Notes: generated from the sequence alone by a model not told the origin. A stretch of 5,087 nucleotides of DNA from an uncultured Lachnospiraceae bacterium (GCA_902772565.1 CACYBJ010000079.1:1-5087); one strand, 5' to 3'; positions 1 to 5,087 are shown, numbered from the stretch's first letter. Numbers and translations: made by a program.

Positions 1-27
1 CGACAAAAAATAAATAGCATTGAACAT

Positions 28-61
28 ATGACCCCGCACTGTTTTGTGCAGGGTCATTTTT
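28..61. terminator. Hairpin terminator after dprA, possibly bidirectional
   Basis: An inverted repeat pairs 28-39 with 46-57 (ATGACCCCGCAC / GTGCAGGGTCAT) around a 6-nt TGTTTT loop. It begins 3 nt beyond the dprA stop codon. On the plus strand position 35/50 is a C-A mismatch, but in leftward RNA it becomes a G-U wobble, so the 12-bp stem is unbroken for the dprA transcript. The T-run (57-61), however, lies on the plus strand, which would suit a rightward transcript arriving from outside the window. A shared terminator for two convergent genes is the simplest reading; the neighbouring gene is not visible. Confidence 0.75.
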
Positions 62-1181
62 ATGTTCTGTACAGCTGACCGCCGTTTGTTTCTGCAAGCA
101 TTTTTTTCTCTTTTAGGCCTTCAACTATATCAAAGAGCCTGAAGTAATCAATGGCGCTTTTTGCTACCAGTTCATCAAAAAATACCGGTGATCTGCCTAT
201 TAATGAAAGTATTTTTGTTTCCTCCGGCGACAATTCAGCCGGCTTCTTTGATTCAGCACTGCCAAAACAGTATTGATCATTTTCATCCATGGTATAGTTT
301 ATGAACTCAGGATACTTATCCTTCAGCGCAAAAGCGATATCGGAAACATCAGTTACGAGGGCTGCACCTCTTTTTATCAGTTCAAGGCAGCCTTCGGATA
401 AACTGTCGCCTATGCGCCCGGGAACCACAAATACATCCTTTCCTTGCTCCAAAGCTCTGTCCACGGTGATAATGGTTCCGCTGTGTTTTCTGGCTTCAAT
501 AACAATTACCGCATCTGCCAGTCCTGCAATTAATCTGTTTCTTTCGGGGAAATGTCTTTTTTCGGCATATGCCCCCATAAAGTACTCTGTGATTATGCCT
601 CCCTTTTCGCCCATGATTTCAAACAAATCGGCGTTACACCTGGGATATACTTTATCAAAGCCGAAGCCAAGGACTCCGAAGGTATCTCCGCCGCAGTTAA
701 GTGCTGCCCTGTGTGACAGACCGTCTATGCCTGCTGCAAGACCGCTGATCACCTGTATGCCGCAGGAGGACAGTTCCCTGACAAGCATTGCAGTTATTTC
801 TTTGCCATAATCCGAGCATGCCCTTGCACCGATAACCGAAACCGCAGGGGCCTGTTCATCAGGAAGCCGTCCCTTATAAAACAGTCCTATCGGCGGTATT
901 TTTATACTTTTTAGTTTTTCAGGAAAACCATCGTCGGAAAAAGCAACAAAATCCGCATTAAACTTGTACAATTTCCGATAAACTTCCTGAGCCGAAAAAC
1001 CTTTGGCGCAGCTTTCAAGCACTCCCTTGATTCTTTGTCCTGCCTCATCGGGAATCTTTCCGGCAGATGCGGTTTCGTACAGTTCGTAGGCCGATCCGTA
1101 AATATCAATCAGCGCCGCTTTTTCCGGTGGCGACAGCTGATAAAGGGTGGAAAGCCATAATGCAGCTTCTCTTTCGTCCAT
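60..1181 (-). CDS. dprA: DNA-processing protein DprA (Smf)
   Basis: DprA binds single-stranded DNA taken up by transformation, protects it and loads RecA onto it; it acts in the cytoplasm. The 373-residue protein has the family's usual length. Residues 1 to about 70 form a helical SAM/HhH-like N-terminal region. The Rossmann-like core covers about 80-290 and shows VIGARACSDYG (116-126), SGLAAGID (146-153), FPERNRLIAG (211-220) and SGTIITVDRALEQGKDVFVVPG split across 234-255, all family signatures. A C-terminal winged-helix-like segment follows at about 315-373. The ATG at 1181 is preceded by AAAGGA (plus-strand 1188-1193) at good spacing. The start lies 12 nt after the comM stop, so the two are almost surely co-transcribed. 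The stop codon abuts a hairpin. The gene is intact. The family call is near certain; whether this organism is naturally competent cannot be seen here. Confidence 0.98.
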   Translation of the reverse strand: MDEREAALWLSTLYQLSPPEKAALIDIYGSAYELYETASAGKIPDEAGQRIKGVLESCAKGFSAQEVYRKLYKFNADFVAFSDDGFPEKLKSIKIPPIGLFYKGRLPDEQAPAVSVIGARACSDYGKEITAMLVRELSSCGIQVISGLAAGIDGLSHRAALNCGGDTFGVLGFGFDKVYPRCNADLFEIMGEKGGIITEYFMGAYAEKRHFPERNRLIAGLADAVIVIEARKHSGTIITVDRALEQGKDVFVVPGRIGDSLSEGCLELIKRGAALVTDVSDIAFALKDKYPEFINYTMDENDQYCFGSAESKKPAELSPEETKILSLIGRSPVFFDELVAKSAIDYFRLFDIVEGLKEKKMLAETNGGQLYRT

Positions 1182-1193
1182 AGCATTTCCTTT

Positions 1194-2714
1194 CTAACAT
1201 GTCCCGGCAAGATCCGTCAGTCTGAACATCAGTGCTTCATTCACATGCTTTTCCTGAATTGCTTCAAAGCCCTCAAGGTCAGCTATGGTTCTGGAGGTTT
1301 TAAGTATTCGGTAGTAGGCTCTGGCAGAAAAATCACAGGTGTTAAACAAATCTTTGATTTTTTCTTTTGAAGCCTTGGGAATCACACAAAACTCTTCCGT
1401 TTCCCTGCTGGTAAGCCTTGAATTGTACTTTGTGTCAGAATCCTTGTAGCGCGCCTTTTGCATCTGCCTTGCCTTAAGAACCCTGTTTCTCATAATCTCA
1501 GAAGACTCAGACTTTATCCTGTTCCCAAAATCCTCAAAATTAATTGCGGGAATGTCCACTTTAAGGTCAATTCTGTCCAGTAACGGCTGTGATATCTTCG
1601 ATACATATCTTGCAATTTCGCCGGGCATGCATCTGCATTTGTTTCTGTCCGGAAAAAATCCGCAGGGGCAGCGGTTCATCGCTGCAACAAGCGTAAACCT
1701 TGCGGGATATGTAATGCTTCCGAAAACTCTGTTAATTACTATTTTACCGTCCTCAAGGGGCTGACGCAGAACCTCAATGGTATCCCTTTTAAACTCGGGA
1801 AACTCGTCTAAAAACAGTATTCCGTTATTGGCAAATGTTATCTCACCGGGCATGGGATTGTTGCCGCCTCCGATCAGAGCTCCTCTGGACACCGAATGGT
1901 GCGGATCTCTGAAGGGTCTTTCGGTAATCAAACCGTTTTCGCACAGTTTTCCCGCAACGGAATAGATACGGGTCAGCTCGATCTGCTCTTCATAATCAAG
2001 GGGAGGCATGATTGTAGGGATACGTCTTGAAATCATGGATTTACCGGCTCCCGGCGGACCGGCAAGAAGCAGATTATGCATACCTGCAGCGCATATCTGG
2101 GCTGCCCGTTTTGCCATAAACTGACCATGCACATCCGAAAAATCCAGCGTCTCTTTTGGGGCGGATGCATCTGCCTCGGACTCGTGTTTCACATCAGGTA
2201 TAAGGCCATCATTCAAGAAATCCACCACATCTTTAATTGTGTTTACAGGCACCACCCTCATGCCTTCTATCAAAGAAGCTTCCCTGAAATTGGCCGCAGG
2301 CACAATAACAGTACTTAACCCTTTTTCTTTACAGGCAATAACAGCCGAAAGAACGCCTTTTACTTTGTTCACGTTTCCATTAAAGCTTACTTCTCCAAAA
2401 ACGCAGATGTCCGCCAAAGGCCGATCTTTAATGTCGCCTGTATTCATCAGTATTCCGATAATAATTGCCAGATCGTAATGCGTTCCCGTTTTCCGCAGGG
2501 AAGCCGGGGAAATGTTTACTGTAATCTTTTTACCGGGAAAATCATATCCCGAATTCTTAATTGCTATTCTTACTCTTTCCCTGGCTTCCTTTACTTCGCC
2601 GGAAAGCAGGCCTACCAGTTCCATGCCGGGTAAACCGTTGTTTACATCTGTTTCTACCGTTACCGGCTTTGCATCGATACCATATACGCTTGCGCTAAAA
2701 ACTTCTGTTAACAT
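1194..2714 (-). CDS. comM: ComM/YifB family Mg-chelatase-like AAA+ ATPase
   Basis: This is a 506-residue AAA+ ATPase of the YifB/ComM family. Characterised ComM is a hexameric helicase that promotes branch migration while transforming DNA integrates. Residues 1 to about 125 form the Lon-protease-like/S5 fold domain (GLPGMELVGL, then ARERVRIAIKNSGYDFP). The ATPase domain runs from about 190 to 395: Walker A GPPGAGKS (219-226), the RPFRDPHHSVS motif (267-276 region), Walker B LFLDE (300-304), four cysteines in NRCPCG...KCRC (349, 351, 360, 362), and the SQPLLDRIDL segment with a candidate arginine finger. The family C-terminal domain follows at about 400-500. Start and length match the family. 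Downstream dprA follows after 12 nt. Upstream, the Shine-Dalgarno GAGGT sits in the 3' arm of a hairpin that ends in a T-run just before the ATG. Old annotations may call it magnesium chelatase; that enzymatic role is not supported. Confidence 0.98.
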   Translation of the reverse strand: MLTEVFSASVYGIDAKPVTVETDVNNGLPGMELVGLLSGEVKEARERVRIAIKNSGYDFPGKKITVNISPASLRKTGTHYDLAIIIGILMNTGDIKDRPLADICVFGEVSFNGNVNKVKGVLSAVIACKEKGLSTVIVPAANFREASLIEGMRVVPVNTIKDVVDFLNDGLIPDVKHESEADASAPKETLDFSDVHGQFMAKRAAQICAAGMHNLLLAGPPGAGKSMISRRIPTIMPPLDYEEQIELTRIYSVAGKLCENGLITERPFRDPHHSVSRGALIGGGNNPMPGEITFANNGILFLDEFPEFKRDTIEVLRQPLEDGKIVINRVFGSITYPARFTLVAAMNRCPCGFFPDRNKCRCMPGEIARYVSKISQPLLDRIDLKVDIPAINFEDFGNRIKSESSEIMRNRVLKARQMQKARYKDSDTKYNSRLTSRETEEFCVIPKASKEKIKDLFNTCDFSARAYYRILKTSRTIADLEGFEAIQEKHVNEALMFRLTDLAGTC

Positions 2715-2760
2715 AAAAAATACCTCACTGCTTAAATTCTAGATAAAAGCAGTAAGGTAT
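2715..2760 (-). promoter_or_regulatory. comM leader hairpin: terminator-like, sequesters the RBS
   Basis: Plus-strand 2720-2733 (ATACCTCACTGCTT) pairs with 2747-2760 (AAGCAGTAAGGTAT), giving 14 pairs around a 13-nt loop that contains TCTAGA. The only mismatch, C2726/A2754, becomes a G-U wobble in leftward RNA, so the stem is continuous in the sense direction of comM. In that RNA the 3' arm ends in GUGAGGUAU and is followed directly by five further U residues and the comM AUG. GAGGU is the comM Shine-Dalgarno, 7 nt from the start. The element therefore has the shape of an intrinsic terminator and also hides the ribosome binding site. It may end transcripts from nrdR, gate comM-dprA, or both. 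It is the first hairpin with a T-run downstream of nrdR. Confidence 0.72.
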
Positions 2761-2783
2761 ATCCATTTGTAAAATATATAAAA

Positions 2784-2813
2784 TTTATAAAAAAAATTAT
2801 CGGATTGATGCAA
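2784..2813 (-). promoter_or_regulatory. Candidate promoter of comM-dprA
   Basis: On the minus strand TTGCAT (plus 2808-2813) is followed after 18 nt by TATAAA (plus 2784-2789). Transcription would start near 2776, giving a leader of about 60 nt that contains the whole hairpin at 2720-2760. The surrounding DNA is extremely AT-rich, including an 8-T run, so chance matches to a -10 box are likely. This is a plausible but unproven promoter; read-through from nrdR is the alternative. Confidence 0.4.
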
Positions 2814-2889
2814 GGTTTACATGTCAGGTTTGCAAAACCATCGTGAATTTGTATATCAAATCACAAAAAAATGTACAGAATAAACAAAA

Positions 2890-3360
2890 CTATTTCTTGG
2901 TTGAAGTCTCAGTTTTGAGTATAGACTTTAGTTCATCCATGAATGTGTTCACATCCTTGAACTCTCTGTAGACAGATGCAAAACGAACATAGGCTACATC
3001 ATCGAAATCTTTAAGCTTATCCATGACAATTTCACCGATGGTTGAGCTGCGGATTTCTTTTTCCTCAAGATTGAAAATTGCTGTTTCAATGGAATCAACA
3101 AGCTTCGAAATGTTTTCAACGGAAATAGGACGCTTATGACATGCCCTGAAGATACCTTTTTCGATTTTTCCGCGATCGTAAGGCTCTCTGATGTTATCCT
3201 TCTTGATCACAACCAAAGGAAGAGACTCTATTTTTTCATAGGTGGTAAAACGCTTGTTGCATGCGTCACACTGTCTTCTTCTTCTGATTGTAGCATTATC
3301 GTCGGCAGGTCTGGAATCGATAACTTTATTGTTATCTTCACCACAAAACGGACATCTCAT
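2890..3360 (-). CDS. nrdR: Transcriptional repressor NrdR
   Basis: NrdR is the zinc-ribbon/ATP-cone repressor that binds NrdR boxes upstream of ribonucleotide reductase operons and senses ATP and dATP. The 156 residues match the family length. The N-terminal zinc ribbon has Cys3, Cys6, Cys31 and Cys34, with VIDSRPADD (13-21) and the basic RRRRQC DNA-binding stretch (26-31), followed by CNKRFTTYE. The ATP-cone covers about 49-139, including REPYDRGKIEKG and the conserved VAYVRFASVYREF. The ATG at 3360 is preceded by AGAGGTGG (plus 3367-3374), a strong Shine-Dalgarno. The gene has its own sigma-A promoter and faces away from pyrB. No ribonucleotide reductase gene lies in the window, so its targets are elsewhere, apart from possible autoregulation. 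No terminator with a T-run is seen before the comM leader hairpin 130 nt downstream. Confidence 0.99.
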   Translation of the reverse strand: MRCPFCGEDNNKVIDSRPADDNATIRRRRQCDACNKRFTTYEKIESLPLVVIKKDNIREPYDRGKIEKGIFRACHKRPISVENISKLVDSIETAIFNLEEKEIRSSTIGEIVMDKLKDFDDVAYVRFASVYREFKDVNTFMDELKSILKTETSTKK

Positions 3361-3432
3361 AATAATCCACCTCTGTCAAAAAATTGTAGACGTTAAACAC
3401 AAGATAATGTGCTTATATTTTTAAACAAATAC

Positions 3433-3461
3433 AGTATATCATAGTAAAAAATTGCTTTCAA
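3433..3461 (-). promoter_or_regulatory. nrdR promoter (sigma-A type, extended -10)
   Basis: On the minus strand the -35 TTGAAA (plus 3456-3461) is followed after exactly 17 nt by the -10 TATACT (plus 3433-3438). A TG sits one base before the -10, giving an extended -10. A 7-A tract on the same strand lies just upstream of the -35 (plus 3466-3473 region) and could act as an UP-like element. Transcription would begin near 3426, leaving a leader of about 65 nt. Confidence 0.8.
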
Positions 3462-3474
3462 CAGTATTTTTTTC

Positions 3475-3503
3475 TTGTATACAATAACTATTAAGGGTAT
3501 AAT
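3475..3503 (+). promoter_or_regulatory. pyrBI promoter (sigma-A type)
   Basis: TTGTAT (3475-3480) and TATAAT (3498-3503) are separated by 17 nt; the -10 is a perfect consensus. Transcription would start near 3509, so the untranslated leader is only about 38 nt. That leader has no stable hairpin followed by a T-run, so a PyrR-type attenuator is not present. The -35 is part of the 10-bp palindrome TTGTATACAA (3475-3484). The -35 boxes of this promoter and the divergent nrdR promoter are 13 bp apart. Confidence 0.8.
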
Positions 3504-3547
3504 GTCAAAGAAAATACGTTGACCGGAACTATAGTACGGAGGTTTAT

Positions 3548-4477
3548 ATGAGACATCTACTCAGTCCACTGGATTTTTCGGTTGAAGAAGTCGACCATAT
3601 GTTAAGACTTGCTTCCGATATTTCCGAAAATCCTGACAAATATTCCCATGTCTGCGACGGTAAAAAGCTTGCCACTCTCTTCTATGAGCCAAGCACCAGA
3701 ACCAGACTTTCATTTGAAGCAGCAATGCTTAATCTCGGCGGCAAAACATTAGGTTTCCAGTCCGCTCAGTCATCTTCCGCATCCAAAGGCGAAAGTGTTG
3801 CCGATACCATAAGGGTTATTTCCTGTTATGCAGACATAGCAGCCATGAGACATCCAAAAGAAGGTGCTCCTGCTGTTGCCGCAAGTTTTTCCAACATTCC
3901 CGTTATCAATGCCGGAGACGGCGGTCACAACCATCCGACTCAGACATTTACCGATTTATTAACAATCAAAAAGCTTAAAGGCCGTCTTGATAACATGACA
4001 ATAGGTCTTTGCGGCGATCTTAAATTCGGACGTACCGTTCATTCGCTTGTAAATGCCATGAAGCGTTATAAGAACGTTAAATTCATATTTATTTCTCCGG
4101 TAGAACTCAAGATACCTCAGTATCTTCGTGAAGAGCTTACCAATGAAAATTATGACTTCGTAGAAACAAACACTCTTGAAGATGTTATGCCTGAACTTGA
4201 CATTTTATATATGACCAGAGTTCAGCAGGAAAGATTCTTCAACGAAGCCGACTATATCAGACTTAAAGACAGTTTTATTCTTACAGAATCAAAACTTGCT
4301 CTTGCCAAGGATGACTGCTATGTACTTCATCCGCTTCCGAGAGTCAACGAAATCAGCGTGGAAATTGACAACGATCCCCGTGCAGCCTATTTCAAACAGG
4401 TTCAGAACGGTGTATATGTAAGAATGGCTCTTATCATGATCCTCCTTGGACTTGATAAAGAATTCCCGATTGATTAG
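3548..4477 (+). CDS. pyrB: Aspartate carbamoyltransferase catalytic subunit PyrB
   Basis: PyrB condenses carbamoyl phosphate with aspartate to give N-carbamoyl-aspartate and phosphate, the committed step of pyrimidine synthesis in the cytoplasm. It works as trimers that join PyrI dimers. The 309-residue length is typical. The carbamoyl-phosphate domain carries STRTR (49-53), the mobile loop ending SKGES (79-83, with the catalytic lysine at 80), Arg101 and HNHPTQ (127-132). The aspartate domain carries GDLKFGRTVHSL (156-167), MTRVQ (222-226) and HPLPR (261-265). All key active-site residues known from the Escherichia coli enzyme have counterparts. The ATG follows GGAGG at 5-nt spacing (3538-3542). 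pyrI starts 9 nt after the stop, supporting a feedback-regulated PyrB-PyrI holoenzyme. The related ornithine carbamoyltransferase is excluded by the PyrI partner and the aspartate-type motifs. Confidence 0.99.
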   Translation: MRHLLSPLDFSVEEVDHMLRLASDISENPDKYSHVCDGKKLATLFYEPSTRTRLSFEAAMLNLGGKTLGFQSAQSSSASKGESVADTIRVISCYADIAAMRHPKEGAPAVAASFSNIPVINAGDGGHNHPTQTFTDLLTIKKLKGRLDNMTIGLCGDLKFGRTVHSLVNAMKRYKNVKFIFISPVELKIPQYLREELTNENYDFVETNTLEDVMPELDILYMTRVQQERFFNEADYIRLKDSFILTESKLALAKDDCYVLHPLPRVNEISVEIDNDPRAAYFKQVQNGVYVRMALIMILLGLDKEFPID

Positions 4478-4481
4478 GAGG
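4476..4481 (+). promoter_or_regulatory. pyrI Shine-Dalgarno overlapping the pyrB stop codon
   Basis: The pyrB stop TAG (4475-4477) runs into AGGAGG (4476-4481), which is 5 nt before the pyrI ATG. A ribosome terminating on pyrB therefore covers the pyrI ribosome binding site, an arrangement that favours translational coupling and balanced amounts of the two subunits. Confidence 0.8.
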
Positions 4482-4486
4482 CAGAC

Positions 4487-4915
4487 ATGTTAAATATAAG
4501 CGGATTACATGAAGGTGTTGTAATTGACCATATCAAAGCCGGCGGAGCCATGAAGATATATAATTATCTGGAAATGGATAAGTGGGAGTCACAGATTGCC
4601 ATTATTAAGAATGCCTCTTCCAATAAAATGTGCAAAAAAGACATTATCAAAATTGAAGGCAAAGTTGATGTAGATCTTGATATGCTCGGTGTATTCGATT
4701 CGGATATCACCTTCAACATTATAAAGAACGATGAAATCGTAGAAAAAAGACATGTAAGAATGCCAAGTGAGGTCGTAAATATCATGCATTGCGATAATCC
4801 GAGATGCATTACCTCCATCGAGCAGGGGCTTCCTCATAAGTTTATTCTTACAGACAAAAACAAACTCATATACAGATGTGCTTACTGCGAATCAAGATTC
4901 AAAGGATTCAAATAA
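4487..4915 (+). CDS. pyrI: Aspartate carbamoyltransferase regulatory subunit PyrI
   Basis: PyrI dimers bind CTP/UTP or ATP and transmit inhibition or activation to PyrB trimers; they have no catalytic activity. The protein has 142 residues, slightly shorter than the E. coli chain because the C-terminal tail after the last cysteine pair is brief. The nucleotide-binding domain (about 1-95) shows VVIDHIKAGGAMKIYNYL (11-28), with Asp14 matching a known nucleotide-contacting aspartate, and KKDIIKIEG (50-58). The zinc domain has the four expected cysteines: 102 and 107 (C-x4-C), then 131 and 134 (C-x2-C). These hold the structural zinc at the PyrB interface. The gene is intact and 9 nt from pyrB, with a strong Shine-Dalgarno. 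A palindromic terminator lies 45 nt past the stop, so pyrBI seems to be a self-contained two-gene operon rather than part of a long pyr operon. Confidence 0.99.
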   Translation: MLNISGLHEGVVIDHIKAGGAMKIYNYLEMDKWESQIAIIKNASSNKMCKKDIIKIEGKVDVDLDMLGVFDSDITFNIIKNDEIVEKRHVRMPSEVVNIMHCDNPRCITSIEQGLPHKFILTDKNKLIYRCAYCESRFKGFK

Positions 4916-4959
4916 ACAAGAATTCAAGATAGTGCACAACTTATCAACGAAAATAATTA

Positions 4960-4996
4960 CAGCCACAGCTATAGCTGTGGCTGATTTGTTTATATT
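4960..4996 (+). terminator. Intrinsic terminator of pyrBI
   Basis: CAGCCACAG (4960-4968) pairs with CTGTGGCTG (4975-4983); the 6-nt CTATAG between them is itself palindromic, so the whole of 4960-4983 is a perfect inverted repeat. It is followed by ATTTGTTTATATT, an interrupted T-rich tail. It sits 45 nt after the pyrI stop. The opposite side (4951-4959) is also T-rich on the minus strand, so it could work in both directions. Confidence 0.8.
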
Positions 4997-5005
4997 ACGA
5001 TATGT

Positions 5006-5027
5006 CAAGACTCGCTCGCGAGTCTTG
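5006..5027. repeat. Perfect GC-rich palindrome
   Basis: CAAGACTCGC (5006-5015) and GCGAGTCTTG (5018-5027) are exact reverse complements around a 2-nt TC centre. No T-run follows on either strand, so it does not look like a standard terminator. It lies 22 nt beyond the pyrBI terminator stem and abuts a second, larger palindromic structure. The two together have clearly higher GC than the rest of the window, which suggests a unit of separate origin, perhaps a dispersed palindromic repeat. Confidence 0.6.
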
Positions 5028-5082
5028 CGCGCCGGATTCGGGTCTGCTTCAGCAGACAAATTCCTGTCCGAATCCGTGCGCA
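5026..5082. repeat. Nested palindromic structure, possible dispersed repeat or RNA
   Basis: Three paired segments are stacked. TGCGC (5026-5030) pairs with GCGCA (5078-5082). CGGATTCGG (5033-5041) pairs with CCGAATCCG (5068-5076). GTCTGC (5042-5047) pairs with GCAGAC (5052-5057) around a TTCA loop. The only unpaired parts are a small GC/T internal loop, the apical loop and a 10-nt one-sided bulge, AAATTCCTGT (5058-5067). It has no convincing reading frame. The fold is that of a long bulged hairpin, as in palindromic intergenic repeats or small structured RNAs. The sequence stops 5 nt later, so the element may continue outside the window. Confidence 0.6.
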
Positions 5083-5087
5083 TCCTC

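Noticed and set aside
301..810. Plus-strand reading frame of 169 codons opposite dprA
   Set aside because: It lies wholly within the conserved DprA core on the other strand, has low-complexity composition and no good ribosome binding site, so it is a shadow frame.
1194..2714. Annotation of the 506-residue ATPase as magnesium chelatase for chlorophyll or cobalamin synthesis
   Set aside because: The full-length match, fused Lon-like N-terminal domain, cysteine-rich insertion and dprA partner are those of the ComM/YifB family, and no chelatase partner subunits are present.
2843..2864. Small hairpin GTGAATTTG / CAAATCAC considered as the nrdR terminator
   Set aside because: The stem has a bulge and is AT-rich, and on the minus strand its T-run lies before the stem rather than after it, so it would not terminate nrdR transcripts.
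3520..3547. Second pyrB promoter starting with TTGACC, or a PyrR/UTP-type attenuator in the leader
   Set aside because: No -10 box occurs at suitable spacing before the ATG, and the partial inverted repeat CCGGAACTATAGTACGG is weakly paired and has no T-run.
4564..4837. Two minus-strand frames of about 80 codons opposite pyrI
   Set aside because: Both are antisense to the conserved PyrI coding region, and neither has a recognisable domain.
4941..4949. TTATCAACG as a DnaA box
   Set aside because: It differs from TTATCCACA at three positions and is isolated, with no box cluster or AT-rich unwinding region, so it is probably chance.
5026..5082. tRNA-like fold, because of a GTCCGAATCC string similar to a T-arm
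   Set aside because: There is no anticodon arm, D arm or acceptor stem of the right length; the string is simply one side of the 9-bp stem.
4892..5083. Minus-strand reading frame of 63 codons across the pyrBI terminator and the right-edge palindromes
   Set aside because: It overlaps the end of pyrI on the opposite strand, runs through two strong inverted repeats and a terminator, and its product resembles no protein I recognise. It is best explained as a frame left open by GC-rich palindromic sequence.

Overview
The window holds five complete, ordinary housekeeping genes in two divergent groups, with several structured non-coding stretches around them. The most likely source is a member of the Clostridia, perhaps Lachnospiraceae-like. 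The reasons are AT-rich spacers, strong GGAGG/GAGGT ribosome binding sites, sigma-A type promoters, and a comM-dprA pair together with separate pyrB and pyrI genes (Bacillus subtilis, by contrast, has no PyrI). The taxon is an inference from these traits and from protein style; no search was run.

Leftward group: nrdR (2890-3360), comM/yifB (1194-2714) and dprA (60-1181). NrdR is the ATP/dATP-sensing repressor of ribonucleotide reductase genes and has a good promoter at 3433-3461. comM and dprA lie 12 nt apart and clearly form one unit for handling incoming single-stranded DNA: DprA loads RecA, and ComM is a hexameric branch-migration helicase. Between nrdR and comM is a 175-bp spacer. It ends in a 14-bp hairpin followed by a T-run, directly against the comM ATG, and the hairpin's 3' arm contains the comM ribosome binding site. 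dprA is followed at once by another hairpin near the left edge.

Rightward group: pyrB (3548-4477) and pyrI (4487-4915), the catalytic and regulatory chains of aspartate carbamoyltransferase, which commits carbamoyl phosphate to pyrimidine synthesis. The promoter is TTGTAT-17-TATAAT. The pyrB stop codon lies inside the pyrI Shine-Dalgarno, and a near-perfect palindrome with a T-rich tail follows pyrI.

The 187-bp region between nrdR and pyrB carries back-to-back promoters whose -35 boxes are only 13 bp apart. It also holds a possible pair of degenerate NrdR boxes and a TTGTATACAA palindrome over the pyrB -35.

The last 82 bases (5006-5087) stand out. They are about 60% GC and made of two abutting palindromic structures, one of them nested with a 10-nt bulge. 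This looks like a dispersed palindromic repeat or a structured RNA and is one of the two best candidates for something undescribed; the other is the comM leader hairpin. No stretch longer than 300 bases lacks a gene. There are no signs of CRISPR arrays, insertion sequences, rRNA or tRNA.
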